NCBI GenBank assembly: GCA_947311845.1
Contig: CAMZMU010000052.1
Coordinates: forward strand, 135,772,919 to 135,836,918
DNA from: Poa pratensis
Lineage: Eukaryota; Streptophyta; Magnoliopsida; Poales; Poaceae
Direction: 5' to 3'
Length of the DNA stretch: 64,000 bases
Position numbers and translations under genes: made by a program. Under the pieces are notes generated by a model. The model was not told where the DNA came from and did no database searches. It saw nothing but the letters and a program-made list of their open reading frames with translations. This document shows positions 1 to 11,282 of this stretch, piece by piece. Within the stretch, counting starts at the first letter, position 1; each line of letters begins with the position of its first letter.

Positions 1-99
1 TTCATGTGAGGCATATTATCGTGTCATTGTCTGTGATCATTTACAGTTAGTTCACACCTCATTAGATAAATTTATATTATTGAATAACTAATCTATCTC

Positions 100-1287
100 T
101 CTCGCTCGAAACAGACTTGCGCCCCGCTATATTAATATAGCAACCATCATACAACTGTTGAGACCGCTGGGGCAGCAGCAAATTCATGCCCAAAAATAAA
201 AGAGAAAGAAAAGCAGAGAAACAAATGCCGACAAAGGCGGATCAACAAAACGAAAAAAATCCCGTAACCGCTGCGCACACACGTCCCACATGCTCCTAGA
301 GCTCCGAAGCGCCGCGTACCAAACAACCCCTTCAAGAAGGAAAGCGACGATAGCGACGCTGCTGCCCGGATAGACCTAGGGTTTCCCCCGGTACGCAAAG
401 GGAAGAGAGGGAGGGAAACAACCGACGCCCTTCAAGAAGGACAGGTGACACCCGTAGGCGCCGCCGCGTCGATGTCGGACAAGCCGACAGGGAATTCTCC
501 CGACCCCATCCTTCATCCCGGGTGATCCGGAACTCTCCACCAAACCATCCACCAACCAGCGCCGGCGGTCACGGAAACTTCACCGTTGTCTCACCAAGGA
601 CCAAAGAAGTGAGGCCTGCACGACGGATGAGAGAAGCACGGCAAGGACTAGGGGCGGTAGCACCACAGGCACGCGGGAGGGACCGACCTCCACCGCCGAA
701 GGCAGTAACCGACTGGACGCAACAGCTGGAGCATACCAGGCCCACACACCCATAGGCCCGGCCGGGCTCCGGGGAGCTCGTAAAGCTCCTGCCGTCGCGC
801 TGCAGCAGGCATGCCGCCGGCGCCGCCACCCCCTGTCCGAGCCAAGCTTCCTCCTTTTGTCTGCCGAGAACGACGACGCCGCATCTGAGCCGGCCCGCCC
901 AGACCCATCTGGGGCCCTAAGGGCTCAGGTCTGGGCCGGGAGGGCGCCGCCGGCCACAAGCTCGCCACGAAGACGCCCCGCCGCCAAGAGGCAGCGCCAC
1001 CACCGCCCTGACCTCCGGCCAACCGCCCCCGGCCGCCGGACCTTTGCCCGCCAAGGAGCACCGCTGCCAGTCGCCCGCCCCGAGACAGGCCGCCTACGCG
1101 TGGGGAGAAGCAGGTCCGCCGCCGCCGGCACCAGCCGGGCAACACCCGGTGGCCCCGCCGGCGGCGGCGGGAGGGGAGGAGGAGGAGGGGAGAGGCTGGA
1201 GCGGAGGGATGCGGGCCGTCCCGGTCGCCCACTCTGGAGGCGACTGGGACGAGGTCTGGTGTGTTCCTCAATCTCACTCTGTTTTTC
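100..1287 (-). mobile_element. LINE-type non-autonomous retroposon with 16-bp TSD
   Basis: The segment is flanked by a perfect 16-bp direct repeat, ataactaatctatctc, at 84-99 and 1288-1303, which is a target-site duplication of the length typical of target-primed retroposition. The body is very GC-rich and proline/arginine/alanine-coding in all frames, like the 5' leader of grass LINEs. On the minus strand it ends in an AT-rich tail (about 110-240) with tatattaatatag and gcggggcgcaag, resembling LINE 3' ends. No reverse transcriptase or endonuclease is present, so it would have moved with enzymes supplied by another element. A tail of pure A is not visible. The long ORFs inside are composition artefacts. 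Orientation is inferred from the tail and from similarity of layout to the element at 33201-34938. Confidence 0.7.
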
Positions 1288-1303
1288 ATAACTAATCTAT
1301 CTC

Positions 1304-2124
1304 ACATCAAGAACCAGCAGGCCGGATATTATTTTTCTCCAGGCAGCACATCGCTGCGCTGTATACATCCTGTCGTTCTTCATTACCACGGGCACGTTCA
1401 TACTATGAAATCAACCCATAACAAGCACCGCGATATGATGAAGAGGATTGATAGACGATAAGGTAGCATACTTTCTCAAGAGAAAAATATGCACACATCA
1501 CTTTCGTATCTGCGAGTATCCGACTAAAAACTGAACTATCCAAGTAATCTATTAATATACTAGATTTACTTGTATGTATACAATATCCTTGAGTTTTGAA
1601 TGTTCTGCCACCACGTATAAATGCAAAGATATTTGCAACCGAGTCAGTCGTCTGTGTGTAACTAAACCACATCAAGACAGTCAAATTTTAGAACCCTTAA
1701 TCTGAAGTCAAACAATTAACTAGGGGGTTCTGTTTATAACGATCTAGCAGTCTCTTCAGCTTGGTCAAAATATCTTAGTATTATCGGATTACATGCACGC
1801 ACAGGAAAAGACAGCGCAGGGCCATTTTCAGATCAAAGTACTCCATGTATAGCATATGTGTGTGCGGGGTAAAACGACCAAAAGTAAATGGAACTGTGCA
1901 TCACTGTACGTCGTACCGCCATATATGTGGCATTTGTCATGTACTCCTACCGTAGATCACTGTATATGTTACCCTGGCCGCACGCCACCGTCACGAGCCT
2001 CCAATCTTTGCATGGATGGATCCAGATATAATTTTGAACTTCCATATATATAGCCCAATCTGAATTATCTGTACCACAACATTGTTGTTTTATGGTGATC
2101 TAAATTTATATGAAGATATAAAGT
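1304..2124. other. Intergenic AT-rich DNA, no gene seen
   Basis: No ORF with recognisable protein character, no splice-consistent exon series and no element terminus was found here. Short ORFs present are at background frequency. Confidence 0.5.
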
Positions 2125-4212
2125 GAGCGGCTAACTTCGAGCGAAGCGAGGGCCCGTCGCCGGAGGCTTGGGCCGTAGGAAGAATCTGGTGCAAAATGGC
2201 ACATATGCAATTTTCCTCTTTTTGTACAAACGTGGCTCTAACCGTGCCAACAATAGTGTCGAACAAATTTCCAACTTTGTGATACAAAATGGCATTTTTA
2301 ATGAAACAATGGAGTATTTTGTGAAGCAAGTAGGAAGCATATGGTGCAAAATGGTACATATGCAATTTTCTCACCAATTAGACCATATTTAGTGGATAAT
2401 GTCTAGAAGAACTGAATTTTCTAATTTTGCAGCTACTTTGTGAAGTTGCACCAACAATTTTTATGGAATTTTAAAAATCAGAGGAAATAAAATAAAATAA
2501 AATAAAAATGATATTTCTTGACATGGAGTCCTTCTAAGTAACTTTTGAACAAAAAAAATCATGAAAATATCTATCATGTACGAGTATTCATGTGTATACC
2601 ACCAGAACCAAAGTCATGGCCATTTTCATACCATATTTTCATAATAATGAACCCATTTTTGGCACAAAGGTGCCCCTTATGCCATACCAGACAATAGTCC
2701 CAAAGAAATTTAGAACTTTTATTTTGAATAATATTTTCTATTTTCTAAAGGCCAAAAAGGTGTATTTTTTAAGCATGTAAAAAGAAATATGGTGCAAAAT
2801 GTCACAACTCCTCCTTTCACACATATTAGACCATTGTTAGTGGACTGTGTCCAATTTTCTTGAATTTTCTACCTTTTTTTCCTACGTTTTCCCTTTTATA
2901 TAGATTTTGGTCAATTTGCCAAAAGCATATCAAATATTAACTACTAGTGTGTGATACGTTGTTCGATAAAATACATATTTCCATATACCAATTAGGATTA
3001 TACAATATATCTATAAGGTTATAGAAAAAAATCTATGGATTGTTGTACTGATAATGCTCAACCATTTTCAAAAAAATCAAAGATAATGAAACAAAGTTTT
3101 AAAAACATTTTGTAGCATGAAGTACCTTTGTATGTTAACGAGTAAAAGAAAGTATACCCAACTTGGAGTGTGATACCTTATGAAAAAAGTCTTCACAAAA
3201 GGCCAAACATGTATGGGAATTCTTGGATTTCAAGAAAATAAAGAAAGTCATGGTCATTTTTTAACCATTCTTCATGCCCATTTGGACACAAAGGTTCCTA
3301 TTACCATGCCAAACAGTAGTGCTAAAAAATTCAACTTTCAGTTCAAAAGATGTGTTCCATTTTTAAAATTCCAAAACGTGTTATTTTGTGAAGCAATTAC
3401 ACAGAATATTGTGGAGAATGGCACATCCTAATTTTTGCACATAGTAGAACATATTTGATGAATACTATCCAAATGGTTTGAATTAATCTTCTATTTTCGT
3501 TGTTGATTTTCCCATTTAAATGAATGATAACCAATTTTTAAAAATGATTTCATATATAAGGAAAGAAAAGGAAATTTAGGTGTCAAATTGGGAATAATTT
3601 TCTCTGTGAAAAAATAGGGAAGATAATTTTAAGGAAGGGCCAAATAAAGAATTCTCTCATTTACTACCATGCTTGCCGAGTGTGTGCATGAAGGACACTT
3701 GGTAAAGCCTTACACTAGAGGGAAGCGAAATACTTTTCCTGCATCGTGCGTGTGCACCAAGGACACTTGGTAAGACCTTTCATTAGACGGGGATGAAATA
3801 TTCTTTTCTCACGCCGTTGTTGCCGAATATTTACGGGAAAGACAAACGGCAAAATTGTTCTATACACGCATAAAAGAGGTGTGACCGGGCAAGTTTTCTC
3901 GGCGAAAATGTTCGCCGCGTGTCAACCGTTAGACCCTCGGCAAACATCAGCCCGCCATCACGGAGCCATCAAACACACCGAAAAGGGCTATGTGGCGAGT
4001 GTTTTGCCGAGTCCCAATGTTTACCGAGTGTAATTTGGCTAATAAGGCGAGTATCCGTTTGTTTGCCGAGCTTATTTTTGCCATACTCTGCAGGGCCGAG
4101 TATTTATTTTCTTCTACGCCGAGTGGTTTTTGACATACACTCCAAGTATCCGTGTTTTGACACTAGACGAATTCGGAAAAACTCTGCAAAATCTGATTTC
4201 CCAGTAGTAGTG
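2125..4212. mobile_element. Degenerate CACTA element, right end preserved
   Basis: The right end reads cccagtagtagtg, ending at 4212; its reverse complement starts CACTACTACTGGG, a CACTA-type terminus. The last 500 bp contain many variants of 'tgccgagtgt' and 'ggcgagtatc', the short subterminal transposase-binding repeats typical of one grass CACTA lineage. Further left is AT-rich sequence with a diverged internal duplication (2340-3480). No matching left CACTA terminus was found, so the start given is only where related sequence begins. No transposase ORF is present. The element is truncated or decayed. Its right end sits about 885 bp upstream of the WRKY start codon. Confidence 0.5.
2590..3480. 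repeat. Diverged direct duplication, about 630-bp period
   Basis: The block with 'aagtcatggccattttcataccat ... aaggtgcc ... ccaaaaaggtg' near 2610-2790 recurs near 3244-3375, and the following 'tggtgcaaaatgtcacaa ... ttagaccat' block near 2790-2860 recurs near 3411-3470. A partial third copy of the second block is at 2340-2400 and another at 2185-2215. The copies have many substitutions and small indels, so the duplication is old. It probably belongs to the interior of the degenerate CACTA element. Confidence 0.55.
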
Positions 4213-5096
4213 TAGCCTCGGTGAACGAGTCGGTGAGCCGGATCTTGTTCGGTCAGCCAAGACGACAAGGGTACGCCGACGCAGCACTGGGCGAGCCGCG
4301 CGCTTTCACCGTGCATGCATGCAAAACCCCCAGTCTTTTTACCGCGCGACAAACGCCCGCCGCGGCCATGCCGCCTTGCGTACGGGGCTCGCACACCTCT
4401 CCTCGCCGGAGAAAGTCAGCGTCCATCCATCCATCCGTCGCCTTTCCGTGTGTGAAGCCACACAAGCACACATCGTCTCCTCCAAGAGAAGGAGAAAAAT
4501 AATGGCGAAACCCATCGCTCTCTCCCTCCTGTACCCCCTGATCTCGTCTGCCTGCTCTCACATACTTCTTTATTGTCCTCTTTGGAAGCCAACTCAAGTT
4601 ACCCATCATCTCTCCTCCCCTCTCACTGCTACTACGTGCTATCATTCTCCTTCTCTCTCCCCCTTCTTCCTGCTAGCTTGCTTCATGTAAAGAAAAGATA
4701 GTTCCCTTTTCCGCCGTGGCTAGCTAACTATAGCCGGCCGGCAAAGCCCATCATCTCTCACATCCCATCCTGCCTCCCCTCCGCCCTACCTCCTTTTCTG
4801 CAGCCCCAGCCCGGCGCCACCACCAAATAAGCAAATCTTCTTTCCCTGATTCATATATTGCTAGCTCTCCATTCTCCTAGCTTGCTACCAGATCGAGCCT
4901 GTCTTCAACGACATGTACCGTAGTAGATGATTGCAAGCTCGCCGGCCGGTGCTCCTTTGGTTGTGGGGAAGAAAGGGAATTATTGAGCAGTTGGTGGAGC
5001 TCTCTTGCTTGCTTGCTTGCTTGTGGCGAGCATCCACTATAGAGAAGAAAGAGGCATCGGCGGAGGAGCCCTAGCTAGCGAGCCAGCCAGCCAACC
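4213..5096 (+). promoter_or_regulatory. WRKY gene promoter and 5' leader
   Basis: Unique sequence between the CACTA terminus and the WRKY ATG. It has CT-rich tracts (about 4510-4680 and 4750-4880) typical of plant promoters and leaders, and a weak TATA-like catatatt at 4852-4859. If transcription starts about 30 bp after this, the leader contains two short overlapping upstream ORFs, 4913-4930 (5 codons) and 4927-4986 (19 codons), and no other ATG before 5097. A short tgct repeat lies around 5005-5022. The promoter assignment is inferred from position. Confidence 0.45.
4913..4986 (+). promoter_or_regulatory. Two overlapping uORFs in the WRKY leader
   Basis: ATG at 4913 opens a 5-codon ORF ending in TGA at 4928-4930. 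A second ATG at 4927, overlapping that stop, opens a 19-codon ORF ending in TGA at 4984-4986. Both precede the WRKY start by more than 100 bp and could affect its translation. Their presence in the mRNA depends on the unmapped transcription start. Confidence 0.4.
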
Positions 5097-8000
5097 ATGT
5101 GCGACTACTTCCTCCAGAGGATGGAGGGCGACCAGGCCGGCGGCGGGGACCTCACCGACATCGTGCGGGCCGGCGGCGCGATGCCGGGAAACAGCGACGG
5201 TGACCACCCGTCCACGGCCGCAGAGTGGCAGCTGCAGCCCGCGGAGGAGCCGATGCTGTTCCCGCCGCCGCAGCAGCCGTCGTCCGACAGCTTCGGCGAC
5301 CCTTTTGCGGGGCTCAGGGACCCGTTCAGCAGCGACTACTCGTCGGGCGCCGCCGACTTCCTCGACGGCATGCCGGACGCCATGGCCAAGGTCGGCTTCG
5401 ACTCGGCCGTCGGCGGTGGCGGACAGATGCTGGACATGGGCAGCAGGAAGCCGCTCATGCCGAGGGGGATGCAGCAGATGATGCAGGTGGGCATGGGTGG
5501 TGGCGGGATGGGCTCGAGGCTCATGTCGTCGCCGCTGTCGCCGATAGCGATACGCCCGTACCCGGCGATGACCGCGGGAGACATGATGAAGCTCGGCATC
5601 ACGGCCGGGCAGGCGGCCGGGTGCGCCATCGACGCCGCCGTCGCCGGCATGCAGATGTCCTCCCCGCGCAACGCCGGCGGGATCAAGCGCAGGTTGGCCC
5701 GGCAATATATATCGCCACCGGATAGCTAGATCTGAACTGATCCAAGCTAGAATTCCTCGCTGTTTTGCATGCATAATTGCATACTTAAGCATAGTGCATC
5801 TTCTCGGCTAGCTAGCTTGCTTGCTATTTCGTGAGTGATTTTTAAGGGGAAGTTTAGCAAGCCCCCTTCCTTTCTTCCACTCTTTAATTCCCCGTTCTTC
5901 TTTCCGTGTTCTTCACATCACCTTGAGAGACTAAGCACTATTCGAGGCGAGGAAGTTCCGAGGATTTCTCGGGATGTGACCTGAATTAGTCGGCAAGACA
6001 GTGAGTATTGCCTGGAGCTCGAAATTTTAGGCATACGAGTCTTCGTAGCCACATGGTCATCGTGATCGGAATATTTGTGAATTGGCAAAAAAAAAGCCTC
6101 TATACGATCGAGGTCATGGCATGTGGAAATGTAATGTGTGCATATATAGACATAGTCAGGCTTCTTTCCGACCGACAAGTTTGGCTTTTTGAAACCCTAA
6201 GCAATTAGTACTACAGTAGTACGTTTCAAATTAGTCGCAGCATTTCCACGGAACTTATTGACAACTTGGGTGCAACATCCGAGTACCTAGCTAGCTATAC
6301 TGTGAAATAGTTGTGATGTTTCATGTTTGTGATATTTTGTTCCTTTTCGGTGCTAACTTGCCAATGATCAATGTGCACAGGAAGAACCAGGCGAGAAAGG
6401 TGGTCTGCATCCCGGCGCCGACAGCAGCGGGGTCAAGACCCACCGGAGAGGTGGTTCCTTCTGATCTCTGGGCATGGAGGAAGTACGGCCAGAAGCCTAT
6501 CAAGGGCTCTCCTCACCCAAGGTGTGTTACATGCATTAGTAACTAAATTAACTCGTTTCATTGCCAAAAAAAAACTGAATATATTGGATTGTTTGGCTCT
6601 TCTATGCACCACCAAGTCGTCAGCATCTACGATCAAAACAAAGTCGTCAGCATATGAAAACAAGTCATTAGCATACATCGAAATCCGTGTGCTTAAATGA
6701 AGATGAAGCTTCTGAAGTGATATGACTAAATAATTCTTGGTTGCATGGTCGAGCATTATAAAATTTCCCAGCTTCATATTGTGCATGATCGATGCATGAA
6801 CTCTCGCGCTGAAATTAATTCGAAGATAAACAAATGGGTGCCTAGCTAGCTAGGTATGAATTTGACTTATCTGCTCCCTCCTCTTAAAATGACCTTTCTG
6901 GTCACACATCAACAAAGGGAGTATGTTTTTGTCGCAATTTAGCAACCAAAATGGGTAAACTTACATATATATATTTTTAGCAAAATTCATTTATTCCCAA
7001 TCCCAATTCGTGAAGTATGAACATATAGTATGTTTTAGGCACAAGCTGGCTTATCACTAGATATGTTAAGTTCAGTCTAATAGTTGCCTGCATCAATCTA
7101 TGCAGAGGGGGGAGGCTTCCCTTTGTTGTAAAGATTGATTTTGATACCCCCAACAAAGTTTTTTATACATGTGATAACCTAGTTTTCTTCTATTAAGCAA
7201 CCATAAAAATTATGATAAATAAGAGCTTTGATTTACTATTACATATGACAGCATGAAATGTAAGTTATATAATTTTTGTTTGCACATAGGCAAATCTCGT
7301 AACAATATTAGGCCCGAAATATAGCCTAGCCAATATAGATAGTCCCTTCTTTGGGACATAAAGCTAAAATAATGCGCCTTCCATTAGTTTTAACTTCACT
7401 ACCAAAATTTCTAAATGTCAGTTAGGCCACTAGATAGATTTTGGTAGACGGCATTTTCTCCGCCTTCCATACAGGCCAAACCCGACACTACCAAAAGTGG
7501 ACTTACTACTTTTTTCCGGAAGAAAATATAACCCGACACTAGCAAAAGTGGACTTACTACTTTTTTCCGGAAGAAAACATACTTAAAATTGGCTTAGCAA
7601 ATTCGGCACAAAACTAAACAGGCAAAATGTGATCAGTACGTGCATGTACTGAACATGAGGTACATTGAGATGGAGGACGATCAAGTCTAACATATGTTTT
7701 TGTTGATTGCAATGAATGATACACAGAGGGTACTACAGATGCAGCAGCTCGAAAGGGTGCTCGGCACGGAAGCAGGTGGAGCGCAGCCGGACTGATCCCA
7801 ACATGCTGGTCATCACCTACACCTCCGAGCACAACCACCCATGGCCGACCCAGCGCAACGCGCTCGCCGGCTCAACGCGGTCTCACCACGGCAAGAATGG
7901 CAGTGGCGGCGGTGGCAGCGGCTCAGGTTCCAAGAGCTCACACAACGAAAAGCAATCACAGCCAAACAATGTCAAGGAGGAGAGAACGGATCATCAGACT

Positions 8001-8438
8001 GCGACGACCACACCGACGACTAGCACAGTCAGTAGCACAACCCGTACTTCTCCTATGATCGTGAAGGAGGAGACTATGGCACTGGCCGGATCATCGGATC
8101 AGCCGTTGGCGAGAGACCAGAGATCCATGAACACGGCGGCAGGAGACCACAGTGAGCTTCTGGACCACGTTTTCAGCGAGAGCTACAGGCCGATGATGCC
8201 GGAGTCCAGCCACCATGAGGACTTCTTTGCCGACTTCGCCGACCTCGCCGAGCTGGAGTCGGATCCCATGAGCCTCATCTACTCCAAGGAGTACATGGAG
8301 GCTAGGCCAAGCGGTATTGGCGATCATGGCAAGGAGAAGGCGGCTGTGGAGAAGGAGCTGGATCCATTCGACATGCTAGATTGGTCCACTACTACTTCTA
8401 CAGTAGGAAGCACGTCTGAGCAAGGGAAGAGAAGCTAA
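5097..8438 (+). CDS. WRKY transcription factor, group IIe (3 exons)
   Basis: Exons 5097-5692, 6381-6521 and 7727-8438 (introns 688 and 1205 bp, all GT-AG) give a 482-residue protein. The DNA-binding domain is complete: WRKYGQK at about 231-237, followed by a zinc finger C-X5-C-X23-H-N-H (C251, C257, H281, H283). The second intron interrupts the arginine codon just before GYYRC, the classic WRKY-domain intron position. [10 protein letters not shown] upstream of the domain and the N-terminal GDLTDIVR motif point to group IIe, which binds W-box (TTGAC) DNA in the nucleus. A Gly/Ser-rich linker lies near 302-315. The C-terminus is acidic ([15 protein letters not shown], about 409-423), a likely activation region. 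The start is the first ATG of the exon (MCDYFLQRM), in good context. The gene looks intact. A rice or Arabidopsis orthologue cannot be assigned without a tree. Confidence 0.95.
6876..6925. repeat. Possible Stowaway remnant in WRKY intron 2
   Basis: ctccctcctcttaaaatg is followed about 35 bp later by caaagggagta, which resembles the inverted ends of a Stowaway MITE. The inverted match is short and imperfect, so this is weak. Confidence 0.25.
7480..7581. repeat. 51-bp tandem duplication in WRKY intron 2
   Basis: Two head-to-tail copies starting acccgacacta at 7480 and 7531 differ at only a few positions (for example ccaaaag versus gcaaaag). The duplication lies about 145 bp upstream of exon 3 and is outside the splice signals. 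Confidence 0.85.
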
Positions 8439-8820
8439 ATTAACTGATGCTTTGTCGGCGCAATGAGCAGAGGCAGGGTTTACGCATACGGTTACACACA
8501 CTACTTGATCTCCAGCTAAATAACCTTGAAGATTAATTACCACAGGGCTAGCAAGGAAGAAAGATGAGAGTTATTTTTATTTTTCCGACTTTTGTTATTC
8601 TCTTCTGTTTGTTCTCTGCTTCTTATTATTGTTTGTGACAGATCGAGATTCATTTTTTTGGTTGAAGGTCTAGGATATGAACCTTATTCTCTTAGCTAGG
8701 TTTGTGCCAGCTTGTACTTATGCATGTGATGAGGATCGTCTATCTCTCGATACTACTATCCTCTTCCATCGATCTGTGCAGCGTGTGTTTCTAGCCTGTT
8801 TATGGTTATCTAACAGAATA
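8439..8820 (+). other. WRKY 3' flank and probable 3' UTR
   Basis: Non-coding sequence between the WRKY stop and the CACTA element A terminus. It has T-rich tracts and the weak AATAA-like string ctaaataacc near 8516. The polyadenylation site cannot be placed with confidence. Confidence 0.4.
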
Positions 8821-8839
8821 CACTAGTGGAAACAGGGCC
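8821..8839. repeat. CACTA A terminal inverted repeat, one end
   Basis: CACTAGTGGAAACAGGG plus two bases; pairs with 15471-15489. Subterminal hairpin repeats begin directly inside it. Confidence 0.92.
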
Positions 8840-9310
8840 ACTGGTCCCGGGTCGTAAGGGCCTCTAGTACCGGGTGTCCACCCGGGACTAGCAAGGCGAC
8901 ACTAGAGGCCCCCCCTCTAGTACCGGGTCCGTTACGACCCGTAACAACAGGCTCCCACGTGGCCGCCGAGGCGTGGGCGTGGTGGAGGACCTCTAGTCCC
9001 GATTGGTCATACGACCCGGGACCAAGGACCTCACACGTGGCAGCCTGTAATTTTTTGTTTTTCCTCCCAATTTAATATTGAAATGGTGGAAAAAAATATG
9101 CGTTTAATTAATTAAAAACAGAAACTACATATAACATATCAAAATGTTCATAAATAAAAATATGTTCATGTCTAACCAGTTACATGGAGGTGCTCATAAC
9201 CGGGACTAGAGCCCGTCTATTCGATTACACGTGTGTGGAGATCATAACCGGGAGTAGAGCTCGTCTATTCGGTTACACGGGAGATCATAACCGGGACTTC
9301 ACCGCTATTC
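8840..9310. repeat. Subterminal hairpin repeats of CACTA A (8821 side)
   Basis: Several short inverted units of the type 'ctagtaccgggt...acccgggactag' and 'cataaccgggactagag' recur here. In CACTA elements such subterminal repeats bind the element-encoded DNA-binding protein and are needed for excision. Confidence 0.7.
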
Positions 9311-9319
9311 TCCATTGTA

Positions 9320-10480
9320 TGTTCCTTTTGTAGGTATGACTTCGCTGAGCAGAAACCCCACAAGTTACTCTGCTAGTGCTTGAAAGCGCTTCTTTAGTGG
9401 CATACTCTCGCGCAATGGTTCTGCCTATAAAAGAAGGAGATCAATACGAATATTAATCATGACTATCAAAAATTATGAATGACACTGGAGATCAATTGAT
9501 GAATATGATTGCTCACGTACGTCTAAAAATTTCTTTGGGTCCCGCTCAGTGACCGAACGACGAATCCACTCGCAAACGAAATATCCACAGAAATTGGTCC
9601 CCTGTGGTTGCCTCTCGATTCACTTTACGAGAATAGAATTCAATCAAATCATAGTCAACATATAGTGGTATTGAAAACTATAAATAAAGAGATGCGCGAA
9701 CCTAGCTAGACCATACTACCTACCTGTGGGTGAACAAAAGTCAGCTGTTCTTCAAATGAATCTGAACCCTTTGTCCTCGCTTTGAATTGTTTCCAAACCC
9801 TGCCGGCCAAAAAAAAGAATAAATGAGTTATTAGTTGCTTGATATCTCTGAAATCAATAAGAGAGACTGATATAGTGCGATAATGTTTGAAATTACCTTT
9901 GGAGCGTATCTAGAATGCTTTGGTACCTCTCCTCAGGCCAGTCCAATGAGTCGTAGACTTGAACTCTTGATCTATCAACTTCAATGACTAGCAGAATGTA
10001 ATGATCGCTGCGCGTGATTATATACACGTTAGTAACTCATCAGTTACACTTAATTTGTACAAGCGAGTAACACTCTCTTACCCGAAGAAGTAAGGAAACA
10101 TTATCTCCGTGTGGAAATGTTACTTCATTAGGGTATTTAGCAAGTTCTTCTCCGTGTCCTTCACGTGGTTTTTTAGTGTCCTTGCATTAACTCGTACTGG
10201 GTTAACGAACCCAAAGCCATATATGCCATTTCTACCACATTCATCACTCTTCATTCTGCATAATACCGTAGTGAGCATAATTAGTGATGGCAATGAACGA
10301 GCTGAGAGCTAAAGACTTTATCTTTTTTGGAAATAAATGAATTGAATCACTTACAGACAGTAGGCACCGACGAGAGCCAAGTCGAGGGAGTCAAGGTTGT
10401 ATAAGTACCAGAGTTCTTCGAGCTGAATTGTGAACATGTCTTCACCCGCGAAGTGATGAATCCAATAGCCCACTTGTTTT
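9320..10480 (-). pseudogene. Ulp1-like (C48) cysteine protease exons of CACTA A ORF2
   Basis: Minus-strand exon-like blocks match the Ulp1-like protease in CACTA B. They include FGFVNPVRVNARTLKNH (about 10200-10250), the DHYILLV and QVYDSLDWPEE block carrying His and Asp (about 9900-10010), the RVWKQFKA block (about 9740-9810), the RQPQGTNFCGYFVCE block carrying Gln and Cys (about 9540-9600) and a C-terminal block (about 9330-9425). All four expected catalytic residues (H, D, Q, C) can be seen. An in-frame stop lies near 10125 and a frame change near 10480, so it is a pseudogene as it stands. Ulp1-type proteases cleave SUMO-like conjugates; what the CACTA versions cut is not known. Confidence 0.6.
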
Positions 10481-11282
10481 CCTTTGCAGTAAATGTTTGC
10501 TTTTCCTCGGGCTTTTTCCGTGCAAGCTGTCTTTTTGTGTCTGCATCCACCCACGCATCCAATTGCTCTTTAGTCATGTCACAAGCTCTGAGGTCGTCAA
10601 GGCTTTTGGGTACTTTTGGGAGGGGCGAACGTCGGGGGTCTCGCCCGAATCCCATGGACGACGAAGTGGCGCCCTTCCTATGTCGGGGCTCAGGAGTCGG
10701 CTCATGCGGCGGCGGAGTCGGCTCATGCGGCGGTGGAGTCGGCTCATGCTGCGGTGGAGTGGGCTGACGCAGCAGTGGAGTCGGCTCACGCGGCAGTGGA
10801 GTCGGTGCACGCGGCGGTGGAGTCGGCGCACGCGGCGGCGAAGACGACTGATGCGGAGACGACTGATGGTTGTCGTCCCCTTCATCGTCATCAGGTGGCG
10901 AATCGTGAATTGGCGGAGACGATGGTGGCCTTGGCGCCCAGCCTTCAAACTTGATGTATTTCTTCCGCCATAGAATTAGACCACCCACGACGTCCCCTAG
11001 CACCGACTCATCATCAGCTCTTGGGAACTCAAGGTTCAGTGATTCATATCCTTGTACAACTTGATCCACGCCGACACGAGCAAATCTATCTGGAATGGCA
11101 TTGCCAAGCCACGATGCTGTAGAGTCAATGGAGAATGCATAGCCGTCCGCCACCTTCATGGATAAGTTAAATACTGGGACATGCAGCTCATAAGTTGTTT
11201 TCTCCGTGATATAATCCACGGGGTAACTTGTCTCATCATCACCGACCATAACCGAGGAAGCCACGCTGCTTCTGCGATGCAA
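10347..11282 (-). CDS. CACTA A ORF2 fragment with DUF8039 domain
   Basis: A 311-codon ORF. Residues about 15-120 (YPVDYITEKTTYELHV ... GLILWRKKYIKFEGWAPRPP) align clearly with the DUF8039-type region of CACTA B at 29738-30110. A Pro-rich stretch of heptads (EPTPPPH type, residues about 145-200) follows, encoded by 21-bp repeats. A downstream segment (KSLDDLRACDMTKEQLDAWV) also has its counterpart in B. The last residues run into the protease region in a wrong frame. The Transposase_24 domain that precedes DUF8039 in B is missing and is replaced by unrelated sequence above 11282. The start codon is at the junction and may not be the original one. Confidence 0.6.
   Translation of the reverse strand: MHRRSSVASSVMVGDDETSYPVDYITEKTTYELHVPVFNLSMKVADGYAFSIDSTASWLGNAIPDRFARVGVDQVVQGYESLNLEFPRADDESVLGDVVGGLILWRKKYIKFEGWAPRPPSSPPIHDSPPDDDEGDDNHQSSPHQSSSPPRAPTPPPRAPTPLPREPTPLLRQPTPPQHEPTPPPHEPTPPPHEPTPEPRHRKGATSSSMGFGRDPRRSPLPKVPKSLDDLRACDMTKEQLDAWVDADTKRQLARKKPEEKQTFTAKENKWAIGFITSRVKTCSQFSSKNSGTYTTLTPSTWLSSVPTVCK
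10693..10850. repeat. 21-bp tandem repeats encoding Pro-rich heptads
   Basis: About seven copies of 'gtcggctcatgcggcggtgga' and variants. On the minus strand they encode repeats of the type E-P-T-P-P-P-H/R. They lie inside ORF2 of CACTA A. Confidence 0.8.

Noticed and set aside
648..1291. ORFs of 144 and 213 codons near the window start
   Set aside because: Same composition effect inside the LINE-type element at 100-1287.
5225..5725. 166-codon ORF overlapping WRKY exon 1 in another frame
   Set aside because: Ala/Arg-rich shadow of the GC-rich exon; the WRKY frame has the splice sites and domain.
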